Below are positions 38,704-49,313 of a stretch of 62,000 bases of DNA, piece by piece; the stretch's first letter is position 1; every line of letters starts with the position of its first letter. Location: assembly GCF_001949145.1 (NCBI RefSeq), contig NW_019091373.1, positions 258,042-320,041 on the forward strand, read 5' to 3'. This stretch comes from Acanthaster planci (taxonomy: Eukaryota > Echinodermata > Asteroidea > Valvatida > Acanthasteridae). The position numbers were made by a program, and so were the translations under genes. The notes below the pieces were generated by a model. That model did not search any database. It saw only the letters and a program-made list of their open reading frames with translations, and was not told where the DNA came from.

Positions 38704-39136
38704 TCAGTATGAGTAATAGTACTGCTGCCACATATGGTCCCCTCTCTGGGCTACGTGGACAAAATGATTCCACTGGTTAAGAGGAACTCCAGTCATGTGC
38801 TGCTGCATGTGTCTGCCAAAGTCACAGGCTTGGTAGCTGTAGTCTAAGCTGCGATACTGGTAGTTCTGTTCTTTGGAGATTTGTCTTTGGCTGGTTGACC
38901 TCAGTGGATACCGGCAGGGCTGCTGAACCTGACCTGCGCTGGAACTGCTCCGGGTGACTCGGCTGGTGGATGCTGCGTCCTCCTCGCTGGGTGATTTGGA
39001 GCAGGTGCTGGGTAGTGGGGCCTGCTTCTGTCGTTTTGCCACCGGCGACGTGCTGGCATTTTCTGCCTGCTTTGGGGTTGGCTTCCGTCCCCTTTTGGCA
39101 CCAGGTTTTGGTGAAACTACAGCATACGGACAAGAT
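38704..39136 (-). CDS. Last exon: finger end, AT-hook-like basic and Ser/Gln-rich tail
   Basis: The acceptor is a pyrimidine-rich tract ending CTCAATAG. The exon contributes SCPYAVVSPKPGAKRGRKP, followed by TPKQ, the basic AKRQKQ, the acidic patch SPSEEDAA, a serine run SSSS, PCRYPLRSTSQRQ and a tail rich in aromatic and His/Gln residues ending QQYYYSY, then TGA at 38704-38706. RGRKP is close to the AT-hook core (RGRP). The tail looks disordered, and I know no family with this ending. The opposite-strand ORF at 38954-39187 is a shadow. Confidence 0.85.
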
Positions 39137-39639
39137 CTATTGAGAAAAAATAAACAAATCCATGCGACAGGCTTATCATGCTTATGAGGATACAAAAAGT
39201 GTCACTGGCTAATGTGCCTTCAATCTGAACAAGGTTGTGATGGGTGCAAGTGAACCCATTGGTGGCACATCACATTTGCCACCACTGGGTACACTTGCAC
39301 TCAGTGCTATGTCAAAAATCCAAATATTCAATCGATTATCGAATATTCCAATATTATTTTCCGAGTTTGAATATTTGAATGCAAATTCATAAAAAGGAGA
39401 AAAATTTTCTATTGTTTTAAATGGGGAAAATTGCACTATGGAGGCTTGTTTCAAGCAGATTCAAATGAAAAGTGACTGAATACATGTATATCTTACGATT
39501 CAAAAGTAAATCATTTATGAAAAAATTTAATTTAAAGGAATAGAAATTTTTACGGGGCAAAAAGTATTGTTCATCTGTTAAATCTTGCTAAATCGAGGCT
39601 GGAGATAGTTCTCAAAGTAAGAAGCTCTTATAAAGATTA

Positions 39640-40640
39640 CAGTATACAACTGTATGCGTTATTGCAACTGATATTTCAATCTGTAAACTGGAACATTATG
39701 GTGTCCGCGGGACTGCGCTAAACTGGTTTAAAAGCTATTTAAGTAATAGAAAACAGTTTGTTCCATATAATTGGGTTAACTAGGATGCTTATGTTATATC
39801 TTGCAGAGTCCCCTGGACCCTGGGTCCCCTGCTTTATATCAGTAATACTGCAATACATCAGATATATCTTTTTCGCCTTTTTGCTGATGACACCAGCCTG
39901 TTACATCTAGTCACACTAATGTTGATACAGCCATTCAAGTATCAATGGAGAGCTTATCAATATAAATGAGTGGCTTTTAGCCAACAAACTATGCATTCAT
40001 TTACTTAAATTACATGATCTTCCAATTGCTGTAAATGGTACAAACCTGAAACAATCAAAATGCACTTGATTTGTAGGTATTATTGACTAGCATTTAACTT
40101 GAAAGGACCACTGTAATGATGTAGCAAGTAAAGATTAAAAAAATATTGGCATAATAAATGGCTTCAAGTTTTCTTCACCAAGCCGTATTTTGCTTGCCCT
40201 TGCATATAATTCCTTTGTTCTTGAACTATTCCATTATTACATGGGGTGGGGCTACATCTATTGTTAAACAAATCCTGAAGTTGCATAAAAGAGCTGTACG
40301 TATCATTGATAAGACTGGTTATTCTGATCATACTGCTCCATTTTTTGCCCAACTTACAATTCTACGTTTTAACGATTTGTACAAATTTTGTTTAAGTAAA
40401 TTTATGTATAAATATACGGATAATGCATTACCATCTTGTTTAATGCACGTTTCACCTTAGCATAACATGTTCATCTCTATGTTCAGTACGGACGATTCAC
40501 AATGGTGCGCCTCCAAGAATTTTCAACGTGTTGGCCAATCACAATGCGCAAAATTTGTCGACCGTTTCCATATGCTGTTCATCAAAATCTGCTGGTCAGT
40601 ACGACTGAATATGTGGATATTCAATCGAATTCAAAGTCAA
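39640..40640 (+). mobile_element. Decayed LINE reverse transcriptase fragment
   Basis: Inside the last intron of the RING gene, on the opposite strand, the sequence reads [20 protein letters not shown] (from about 39685), FADDTSLLHL (about 39880-39909) and then FLNYSIITWGGAT, LKLHKRAVRIIDK and LTILRFNDLYKFCLSKFMYK (40220-40420). F-A-D-D is the catalytic box of non-LTR reverse transcriptases, and the rest is the thumb and C-terminal part. Frameshifts, stops and missing blocks show it is dead. CR1/L2/Jockey-like by motif style; clade not certain. Confidence 0.75.
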
Positions 40641-41188
40641 ATATTTGAACAGTGACTCATTAGAATTGACTCAGTCTAAGCACATTATTTAACTGGATAT
40701 CAGAATATAAACAGTGAAGAAATGTCAAATTGTGTGAGACTTTGTGTGAGAAAAGGCGGATTCAAGCAGACTTCGCACGCTTGGTCAGTTGTGTAAACAC
40801 ATACAAAACCAGAATGGGACTATTTGAGGTGAACATTCATCTCAACTAGGATACGGCCACATCATTGTACTCACAGCTTATTACTCAATGTACTACTCAA
40901 ATTTTTGAGGACACATACAAAGTCTGAGTAAACAGGTTGGGAAATGTTTTGCTAAAATGGTAACTAATAAGGGAGACCATATTGAAAAGCTGCATGGCTC
41001 TTTAGGGTGAAGCCACGAAGGATCTGAAACCAAGTAGCAGAAGAAAATACATAAAAGCTATTTTTACCCTGATAGTCCTCAACTCTTCAGCTGAAAACAG
41101 AAACTAGCTTTTCTATATTTTCTCATTAGAGGATTGAGGACCGTTAGGGTTGACGATACTCTTATAAAGACATGCACGTAATACTCAC

Positions 41189-41302
41189 TCAATGTGTTTC
41201 TCAACATCCCATATCCAAAGTCCAGCCTTACAGCCATCCAAGGGACACTCAGTCACACCGAGGTGTCGCTGAATCAGAATGGCATCTTCAGGTATATCAG
41301 GT
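41189..41302 (-). CDS. C2HC (TRAF-like) zinc-finger exon
   Basis: The acceptor TCATTTAG and donor TTGA|GTGAGT enclose 114 bases reading RPDIPEDAILIQRHLGVTE, then CPLDGCKAGLWIWDVEKHIE. With the first residues of the next exon (SC) this completes C-x4-C-x11-H-x3-C, the ligand pattern of TRAF-type fingers, which often follow a RING. Frame is kept on both sides (phase 2 in, 2 out), which strongly supports this exon order. Confidence 0.85.
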
Positions 41303-43562
41303 CTAAATGAGGGAAAATGTCGAAAAACATGACCACCATGCACTCTATTTTCACATGCTATCAGGAATACAACTTTTTGGTGACTTGAGAAAAAAAATGA
41401 CATTGAAAACTTACTGTCTGTGACTTGCTGTTCTAAAACACTTCAGAATTGTTAGAACGATATGTTAACTCGTACATTGGTGTATTGCAATATGAAGCAG
41501 AATACTATCAACGAAAAATGAATTCTGTTCTTAGAAGTACCCGAGTTTGGATTCAAAGACACAAGATATAATATATCTCATAATGAGGTAAACTATTGGC
41601 ACTTTTGGACGGTTTTGAGACTTGCATCTGCTGATCAAAGCTTAACTACTGTTACTCATGGCCAAGACACCTACGCATGAAAGCGTGGGCACCTTTTTCT
41701 TATTCGTAAACAAATTTTTTCAAATGAAAAAAAGCAAAGGCAACATTACTACCTATTACTCTATTACTTATACTGCCACTTTTCAATGTTTGTAGAACTT
41801 CTGTATGAATTTCAGACAATAAGAGGATTGGTAACAGCAAGACCAATTTCCACGCTTGCATGGAACTGCCCACGAGAGATTAGGAACAAAGACTCATTAC
41901 TCTAAAACTTGGGCAAGGAGTCTCAGGTTTGAAGACTCCAATGCAGTCTGCCAACTGTTACCCAATCAAGTTTGGAAAAAAGCATGCATGCATTGTAGAA
42001 TGCTGTAAACTGACCTGCAGAACGAGTTACCCTCCAACTAGCAGCATTTCCCAATATCTAACAAATACATGTATTTGCCGCTACTTGAAAATCTCCAAAA
42101 AAGCCTGACATCCAAATTTCTTGTAGACTCTAAATGGATTGAAACTAAACTAGAAATCTTGCTGATATATAAAGCATTGGTTGAATTCAATTTTAATCTG
42201 AAAAGTATGGATGTTAATGATCTCCTCTGCATTTTGTTCTTTGCAACTTCGAATGAAAAGTATAATGACATGGTTACTGTGCCACTACATGCACACTGCC
42301 AATGTGACAGGTACTCCTTTGCAATGTTTTGTTTTCAGGTAGAACTGAATTCTCTTGTTAAATGAATCAGGAAGTACATGTAAATGCACTCCAAATGTCA
42401 TCTTTTAAAATTTACCTGACACATTTACAACATGCAGGTTTTTGCCCAACCCACTGTGCATAAAAGAGCAACAATTACTTTTAGGACACTTGCACCTTTT
42501 ATTTCACTGCAATTTTAAAATTTCTTTAAAAGGTGCGTATCAGTCCAAACTCACCTCTGCAGTCTCAGGGAATCTTCCTTTGATTTTTATACAAATGAAG
42601 GGCTGAGTATTTAAAGGCCAACTCAAACAATGCAGAATTTTTCTCATATTGAATCCTATTCAGAAGAGTCAAGTCTAATAAAAGTGGCACACATCAATAC
42701 CTCCCTTGCAGTACACGTTTTTGTGTTAAAAAAACACAGTTTTCCTGCGAGTCCATTCCAGTATTGTAAATATAGATGCGTCGTCACGACTCATTAACAT
42801 CTAATGAATATTGATTTCAGTGATGTATTACCACGGAGAGGAAATACCAAAGTGCGTGCGATTTAGGCATGCATAGCTCACATAGCTGCGGACAACAGCA
42901 CAAACTTAAAGAATGCTCTCATTCTTCGGAAACTAAAAGAATTTCTATCCAGGTTTTTTTTGGCAGAATTTCTAGTAAATCCACCAATGATGCAGGATTT
43001 CTGCATTATTGTAAACCATGTAAGGAGCACAAACTCTTAACGGAAAAGAGATAATGTGGCACAGGGGACCTGGTACACAGATTGATTCCCGGTACGCGGT
43101 GCATGCACATGTAGCTCCACATTCATGTACTGTACATGTACGCGGGACCAGTTGTGTCACGGATACCAGTTTCAATGTTTTCTCCGGTATTAACATCATA
43201 CAAATTTCATTTCTCAACAGTGCCGCCAGCGGTCAGATAGTGGAAATATTTCATAAAACTCGAAGACACATTTCAAAAGTTTCGGCAAAATACAGTATGC
43301 AATACAGACATGATTTGGTAATGAATAGATATGATTTAGTACACACTAAACACAATAATAATTTATTTTCAAAACTGTTAAAATCATTGGAGTTGGTTTT
43401 TAAGGAGTCAGCTGGGGGAGGAGGACACAAAATAAGAAATTCTCCCCAATTTAGGCAGTTGGAGACTTGTTTTATAGTAGCAGTGCAGCAGGGTCTTAAG
43501 TAGAGATTGCCCATAAAAATGCGTCTAGTTGGCCCAAATTACTCAAATAGACTTCAACACAC

Positions 43563-43718
43563 CTGTCTTCTGGAAATGCATTCTGCCTTTTGCAAGAGGG
43601 ACAATTTTGCATGGCCTTGTGCAGCTTGTTGTCTTGGTCATACAAGCAGTCAGAACAGATCCTGTGTTGACAAACTGACACCACCATTTTCAGCTTGGGG
43701 TCCAAGCAGATCGGACAA
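43563..43718 (-). CDS. RING finger exon
   Basis: On the minus strand the acceptor GATTCAG precedes 43718 and GACAG|GTGTGT ends the exon at 43563. It reads CPICLDPKLKMVVSVCQHRI, CSDCLYDQDNKLHKAMQN and CPSCKRQNAFPED. Spacing is C-x2-C-x11-C-x-H-x2-C-x2-C-x14-C-x2-C, with all eight zinc ligands of a C3HC4 RING. The Ile after the first CxxC-type pair position and the CPxC ending fit E2-binding RINGs. Phase is 2 in, 2 out (AG completes an arginine codon with the next exon). Confidence 0.88.
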
Positions 43719-44063
43719 CTGAATCTGTTGGCAAAAAAAGGAAAAAAAGAAGTAGACAGTGGACACAGGGAACAAAGTTGAGATGCAACACACCAACAAG
43801 TCTAGCTACATACCGGTATATATATATGTGTACTTTGAGCCAAAATTTGACAACCTGTGCAACAACTTCAGGAGTTCGCAAATTTCACTGAGCAACTTAT
43901 TTGAGTCAAGCTTAATATCAGCTGATGACAAACTACAGTATGGCTGGCCTACAGCTCAGAAAATTCTGATGAAAACCCCCACAGCAACTGAAATACAAGA
44001 TAATGAATAAGTCATGAAATGAACATTTGGAACCTATAAGCCTCGATACATTTTCTATACAAT

Positions 44064-44188
44064 GTGCACCACTCTGCAGAAATTTCACCCTAGTTACAAT
44101 TTATGTCACTAACACAAAATGTATTTTGACCTTGTATCCTGACACCCTGCACATAACATGACATTTTTTACTGTGAATGTTCTTTTAA
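44064..44188 (-). repeat. Minus-orientation copy of a dispersed repeat
   Basis: The reverse complement of this segment matches 46986-47122 almost base for base: TTAAAAGAACATTCACAG, then ATGTCATGTTATGTGC, GGTGTCAGGATACAAGGTCA, ATTTTGTGTTAG and GAAATTTCTGCAG. The two copies, 2.8 kb apart, form an inverted pair across the RING/RFESD divergent region. The family is unknown to me. Confidence 0.75.
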
Positions 44189-44990
44189 GCAGATTTTTTT
44201 TTTCTTTGACTGTTCCTCTTCATTGCAATTCCACATCCAGAGATCACTTGAGACCCATGACACATGAGTAGCAGTGGTACGAGCAAAAGATTGATCAAAT
44301 TTAGTGCACTGTATAGTGAAGTGACCATGCACTTCATCGTTTCTTATAAACATACAAAAGTAGCACAGATAAATTCAGGTAACAGATTATTATGTAATTG
44401 ATGCATGAAAGTCCCGAGATAAAGAGAATAAATATCATCTAATTTAAGAGCTTTACAATTATAAAAAGAAGACAACTGTGTTCGAGGTATTTCCTGGCTT
44501 GCATACCGTTTTGGCAAAGTTGAAAGGGTTTTCCCTGAATGCCTTATTTTGCTTACAAGCTGTCTTGTACTCACTGTCCTTTCTTGCAGTTTTCAACGCA
44601 AGATTGTGAAGTCTGATTGCTTGCAGGAAGGCATTGGGATCAGAAGAAATGTTACATCTGCATTGGCTTTTTGTAGGGTTATTTGTTGTTTTAGTTTTTC
44701 ACATAAACGTACACAATGTTGTCCGCCATTGATATTGTGTGCAGGTTTCTTATGCCCCATAAGATCCTTATCCGTTAAAACTTCAGGCAGAATTTTCTTG
44801 AAAACAACAGCTGCTTCAGAAGAACTAATCAGCCCAGCACCTAGACCAGAGTTAACAGGCGTTAAAAGTTGTTTTATTGTAGTGTCTGCTTCATTCCAAA
44901 TAGAGGATGGCACTGGATTGGGGGAGCTTCGCTCTGGGGTTGCACCATGTCGGACATGTATATTTAAAGTATTCTGTTTGTTTGACAAAC
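44170..44990 (-). mobile_element. Internally deleted LINE fragment
   Basis: On the minus strand a 131-codon frame (44988-44593), rich in Ser, Lys and Leu, runs by a one-base shift into LHNLALKTARKDSEYKTACK and AFRENPFNFAKTV, the basic connector before the reverse transcriptase in several LINE families. Directly after, at about 44480, comes ALKLDDIYSLYLGTFMHQLH and NNLLPEF, which is the far C-terminus. The whole catalytic domain is therefore missing, so this is a deletion derivative. It lies upstream of the RING gene and just right of the dispersed repeat. Confidence 0.6.
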
Positions 44991-45156
44991 TCTACAATTG
45001 TCCCAAGCTAATATTCCATTTAATTAAGGTAATTTTAGGGTATCATAAAGTATGTACAATATGCCTTGAGGGAAGAATGTTTTCAGTTTACGTAATACAC
45101 CATTTTTTGTAGAAATAATTGCACATCTATATCATTAATGTGCTTTTTCCACAGCC

Positions 45157-45317
45157 TAAGCCTTATCGCAAATACTGCGGGGGTGATTTTGGTAGAAAGG
45201 CATTGTGGAAAGGAAAAAGGAGCAAACATTGCCCCCTTTTCCTTCCCACAATGCCTTTCTACCTAGCATGCCTAGTATTATGCAAAACCACCCATGCAGT
45301 ATTTGCGATAAGGCTTA
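45157..45317. mobile_element. Fold-back MITE with TA target duplication
   Basis: TA (45157-45158) precedes AGCCTTATCGCAAATACTGC, and the complement GCAGTATTTGCGATAAGGCT is followed by TA (45316-45317). The arms continue inward (GTAGAAAGGCATTGTGG against CCACAATGCCTTTCTAC) to a short loop around AAACATT (45230-45236), so the 157-bp element can fold into one hairpin. The right arm has about 20 bases (ACTAGGCATGCTAGG region) that the left arm lacks. TA duplication points to the Tc1/mariner group. It is non-coding; two overlapping ORFs here are translations of the hairpin. Confidence 0.8.
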
Positions 45318-45839
45318 TCGGAGTCTCTCATCTACATATAAACCTAAAAATTCCACATATTCAATGTGTGTATTTTCACTTGACTGCTATGATTGCAATT
45401 GCTATAATATAATTGCTATGATTTTACTTTTGCTATGATTTTAGTAGGCCTACACATACTCCATCCATGCAACGTCAACAATAACCAGATAGGTCTAACG
45501 TTTTGTTAAACAGCCTAGGCCTACCGTTTTTCAAAATTTTGCTGTACATCTGTCAGCTCTTTAGTACTGCTGTTTTCCAGTGGTTGGTGATCCATTCGTA
45601 GCCTTTTCAGAAATGATGTTTAATTTGCTAATTTTATTACGTAGCCTAGTACTAGGCCTTTCGCCAATCCAACAAAAATTATCAAATCAACAGACTGTCC
45701 TGATACAAACATTATTCTTCTCAAGCTTGGCGGTGTGTTGTCATGTGATGCAAAGAAGCATTCTAATTGGTAGATACGTGTTCTATCGACGATTGTTGTA
45801 TGAATACAATTTTATATTCATATAACAGTCGTAAATATG

Positions 45840-45920
45840 TTTTGTGACGTTGAGGGCGTATTTAAAGGGATTTTTATGCCAGACAAAACCCCGCGAAAAA
45901 TCTGTTGGCGGAAGTAGGTA
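45840..45920 (+). promoter_or_regulatory. Possible RFESD promoter and non-coding first exon
   Basis: A CRE-like TGACGT (45845-45850), GC-richer sequence, an ETS-type CGGAAGT (45909-45915) and, directly after, AG|GTAAAG (45917/45918) that could be a splice donor. The first RFESD coding exon starts just behind a CCCAG acceptor, so an upstream non-coding exon is expected somewhere here. The divergent RING gene could share the region. Supported by motifs only. Confidence 0.25.
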
Positions 45921-46985
45921 AAGCTGCAGGTTGGAATGCTTTGACAAGTTGAAGGAACGTGTTGCATATGCAGGCTTACTTAACATGTGCGGTATCCATT
46001 GTTGGTAACGTCGGGGCTGAAGCCAGGATTAGCGGTGATAAAGAAAAGGCTTATTGGATTTCGAGACATGTGAAGGGAATTACGGGAGTGCGTGTGAACT
46101 CCATTCATGAATTGTGTTTTTCTATTTTTGTGCCTGCACTCTGCAGACTAAGCAAGGTAAGGAGAGGGCTTGCGGTGACACCCCCCCCATGTGATCGATA
46201 GATATCTTTTGGAACAGGTGTGGTTCTGATAAGTACTGGTGAGCGTGTACTCGACATTTTGACCAGTATGCTGTGGTCGTCCTCCCCAAAAGGGATCTAT
46301 CCACATGGTTTTAGGGGCCGTCTACGGGGCAGCACTGACATCGGGGAGTTCCACAAAATTATGGGTAGCAACCACACCCCGCTGAGGAAAACAACTGCAA
46401 CGAGCATGCGCATACGTACTGATTAAAGAAAAGATTGTGTCACCCGATCCTAGGACTGGCTGTGTGTGTGCGTGCATCGCCTTGGCGCTGTTTTCACTGT
46501 GCCGGTGCGGTACCTGCTGTTTTGCGAGAACCCGTGATGTCCATGCTGCCCCATAATAAAGGACACATGCATGAAATGCCGACTTTTCAGACCTCCCCAT
46601 ATGCATAGCGTACGCAGTGGCTCTAACCCCTGTATGTATGCATACACATTCTACAATTACGGAAGACGTTGTCGGTCTGTGTGTCATGAGTAATGTTGTG
46701 GTCTATAATGGGTGTTGGCACGGCACAGGAGCCTCACTCACTTGGTGGTTGGACGTTGGAAAATACTGTGTCTGAATTCGACACACAGAAGCTGATTCTG
46801 GTAGTTATTTGTACGAAAAAGTGTATTGATATGATGAAGATTCATTCATAGTGCAGGTTGTGTGAAACCTCTGTGTGCTACATGATTAGGGTTTCTCTGT
46901 TAAAAACAGGTAACGAGGCGTTTGGGGTAAGAGGGTTACTTGTAGCAAAGGGAAGAGAAAATGTCTAGTAAACAAAAAATTAGCG

Positions 46986-47122
46986 TAAAAGAGCATTCAC
47001 AGTAAAAATGTCATGTTATGTGCTGGGTGTCAGGATACAAGGTCAAAATGTATTTTGTGTTAGAGACACTGCATGTTGTGCCATAAATTGTAACTGGGGG
47101 AAATTTCTACAGGGTGGGGCAC
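46986..47122 (+). repeat. Plus-orientation copy of the dispersed repeat
   Basis: This partner of the copy at 44064-44188 is slightly longer because of about 12 extra bases (around GACACTGCATGTTGTGCC). It begins TAAAAGAGCATTCACAG and ends near GGGTGGGGCAC. Neither copy shows clear terminal inverted repeats, so its class is open. Confidence 0.75.
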
Positions 47123-47439
47123 TTTTTTGCTGAGACACTGGAAGCAAATGTATGGAGGCTTATGCATAGGTTGTGTTTATTTCAAGGACTTATTATCTTG
47201 TGTTTTAGTGGCTTGGAGGCTTTTAGGAGAATTTTTTGTACTGTTGGCCAGCCAGAAGATGCATTTCAACAGATCTGCCTTCTAAAATCAGCCAGATCTA
47301 CAAGGAAAGCTGGCAACACAAGAAACCATCAAACTTTCATTTCTACCAGCTTCCTACGTTTTTGAATCCGCCAAATGCAGGTCACTTTAAACTCATGTTG
47401 GAAGCAGTAAGACTGCTGCAGTGACTTGAAACCCAGGTG

Positions 47440-47617
47440 ATGGAGGCATCAGCTCAAGATCCAACATCTGCCTCTTCTGCATCATCAGAATGGGTTGCCA
47501 TAGCAACTGAGGTTGAGCTACAGGAGATTGGACGAAAGACTGCACTCGTCTCCAATCGAAAAATTACAGTATTCTATCGGGACAGGAGATTTTATGCAAT
47601 GGACTTCCACTGTTACC
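47440..47617 (+). CDS. RFESD: RFESD coding exon 1
   Basis: The start ATG at 47440 lies four bases after a CCCAG acceptor, so the upstream 5'UTR is probably spliced. The exon reads MEASAQDPTSASSASSEWVA, then IGRKTALVSNRKITVFY and FYAMDFHCY; the beginning resembles human SAQDP and the end human AMDIRCYH. The donor is TACC|GTGAGT, leaving the first base of the ligand histidine codon. The frame reading on past 47617 is intron. Confidence 0.92.
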
Positions 47618-48024
47618 GTGAGTCAGACAGATGGAATGTACTATCTTATTTGAGAGATTGTGTTGGTGCCAGATTGTTTCTACAAGTGCCCCTAACTCCA
47701 TATGATTTCAACTTTTCCTCTAATTTTGGTTAGCTGTTCATCGCTCCCAGGGCTTCCAAAGTTGAGTCCTAGCTGAGTGTGAGACAAGGCATAGCCGTAA
47801 GCCTGGAAGCTGGTTTTGTTCAGATTACATCTGCCCTGTGCACATAAAGCACTGGATATCACTGCTCTGACAACAGTCATTAAAATTATTCCCTAGCCCT
47901 TTTCCAGATAAAAAGGCTAGAAGGCCAGAAATGCACGAGTCTTGTGCTCAGTGCCTGAGACCTGACCACATTGTGTTCAGATTACATTGTCACCAAGGTC
48001 ATTAAGTATTTTGACAATTTGCAG

Positions 48025-48059
48025 ATGCTGGTGGACCACTTGATGTTGGAAATATAGAG
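48025..48059 (+). CDS. RFESD: RFESD coding exon 2 (35 bp)
   Basis: A short exon between TTTGCAG and GAG|GTTTGT. With the split first codon it reads HAGGPLDVGNIE, matching human HSGGPLHLGDIE. It supplies the first ligand histidine. It is too short for ORF-based gene finding, but phase (1 in, 0 out) and similarity make it firm. Confidence 0.93.
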
Positions 48060-48276
48060 GTTTGTTTCTTTTCAAACATTCTGGAAAATCTTGATATTGT
48101 TCGGTACAGATTATTGGATCAATGTAAAGCAAGTTTTTGAAATTGTAAATTTAATTTTATTCACTTTGAATGAATTCACCTTACTGTAACCAAGGTTTTT
48201 CTACTACATGAAAAATTTCACTGTTTCTTAACAATATTGATCCATATGTGATGTAGAAACATACAAGCTTTAATAA

Positions 48277-48642
<366 letters not shown>

Positions 48643-49313
48643 TGATCTCTCCTATCGGATGTTCAGAGGTTGCTGAATTGTCGTCAGGAATGCCCTACAT
48701 CCTTTGCCACACAGTAATTCATAAATTAGATGCAACTGATGTTCAAAGTTACACTTGAGTGACATTAATTCACTCTTGCTGTTACATATTTGGCAAGTGA
48801 TTACTCTCAACTGATGAAAGTATCCAAGACAGAAGAGTATGAGGTATATCCAAGATGAAACAATCTGTGTTTAGTCTGGTCTAAACTCAAAAAGACATCA
48901 AAGTACCACACAGTTTCCACAAGATTGGCTACCATTGCAGTGGGCAAGCATTTGTTACCAACTTTACATCGAAAGTTGTAAATTAAGCCATTGAGGTTTA
49001 TTTTTTCATGAACTATCTGTGGATTCTTTATCAAATGACATAACGGTAACAACATGCACTGTATAAGGTGGTTGTTAGTGTGGTAGTCTCTGCTGGAGGC
49101 TGGAAAGCTTTGGGTTTGCCTAGTTCGTAAGTAGTGTGTGTGGCTCCATGGTCTGAGCCCAAGACTATCGCGCATCATACATCTTATCAGTGAGAGTGTC
49201 CTATTAGGCACCTTGTGAGTTGGAGTAGAAGCTGTGATTACCACGATAACATCTGAAACTCTTTGCCATGGGAAGTGGCTACAGCTGGTAGCCATGTGAC
49301 TTTCATATAAGCT

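Larger units (their letters stand above)
38704..43718 (-). other. Unrecognised gene: RING finger, C2HC zinc finger, AT-hook-like tail
   Basis: Three minus-strand exons join in phase to give at least 233 residues. From the N-terminus they hold a C3HC4 RING, a TRAF-like C-x4-C-x11-H-x3-C finger and a Ser/Pro/Gln-rich tail with KRGRKPTPK (AT-hook-like) and AKRQK (possible nuclear signal), ending in an aromatic YYYSY. RING proteins usually act as E3 ubiquitin ligases; the basic tail suggests a chromatin or nuclear location. Both are inferred from domains. I do not recognise an orthologue. The first coding exon, carrying the start Met and two bases of the codon before the first RING cysteine, was not found. 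The gene is divergent from RFESD. Confidence 0.8.

Noticed and set aside
43054-43503. 149-codon plus-strand ORF inside the RING gene intron
   Set aside because: No family resemblance and no splice context; overlaps palindromic repeat sequence at about 43128-43141.
44549-45112. 187-codon plus-strand ORF
   Set aside because: It is the antisense shadow of the LINE fragment, whose minus strand reads LINE connector and C-terminal motifs.
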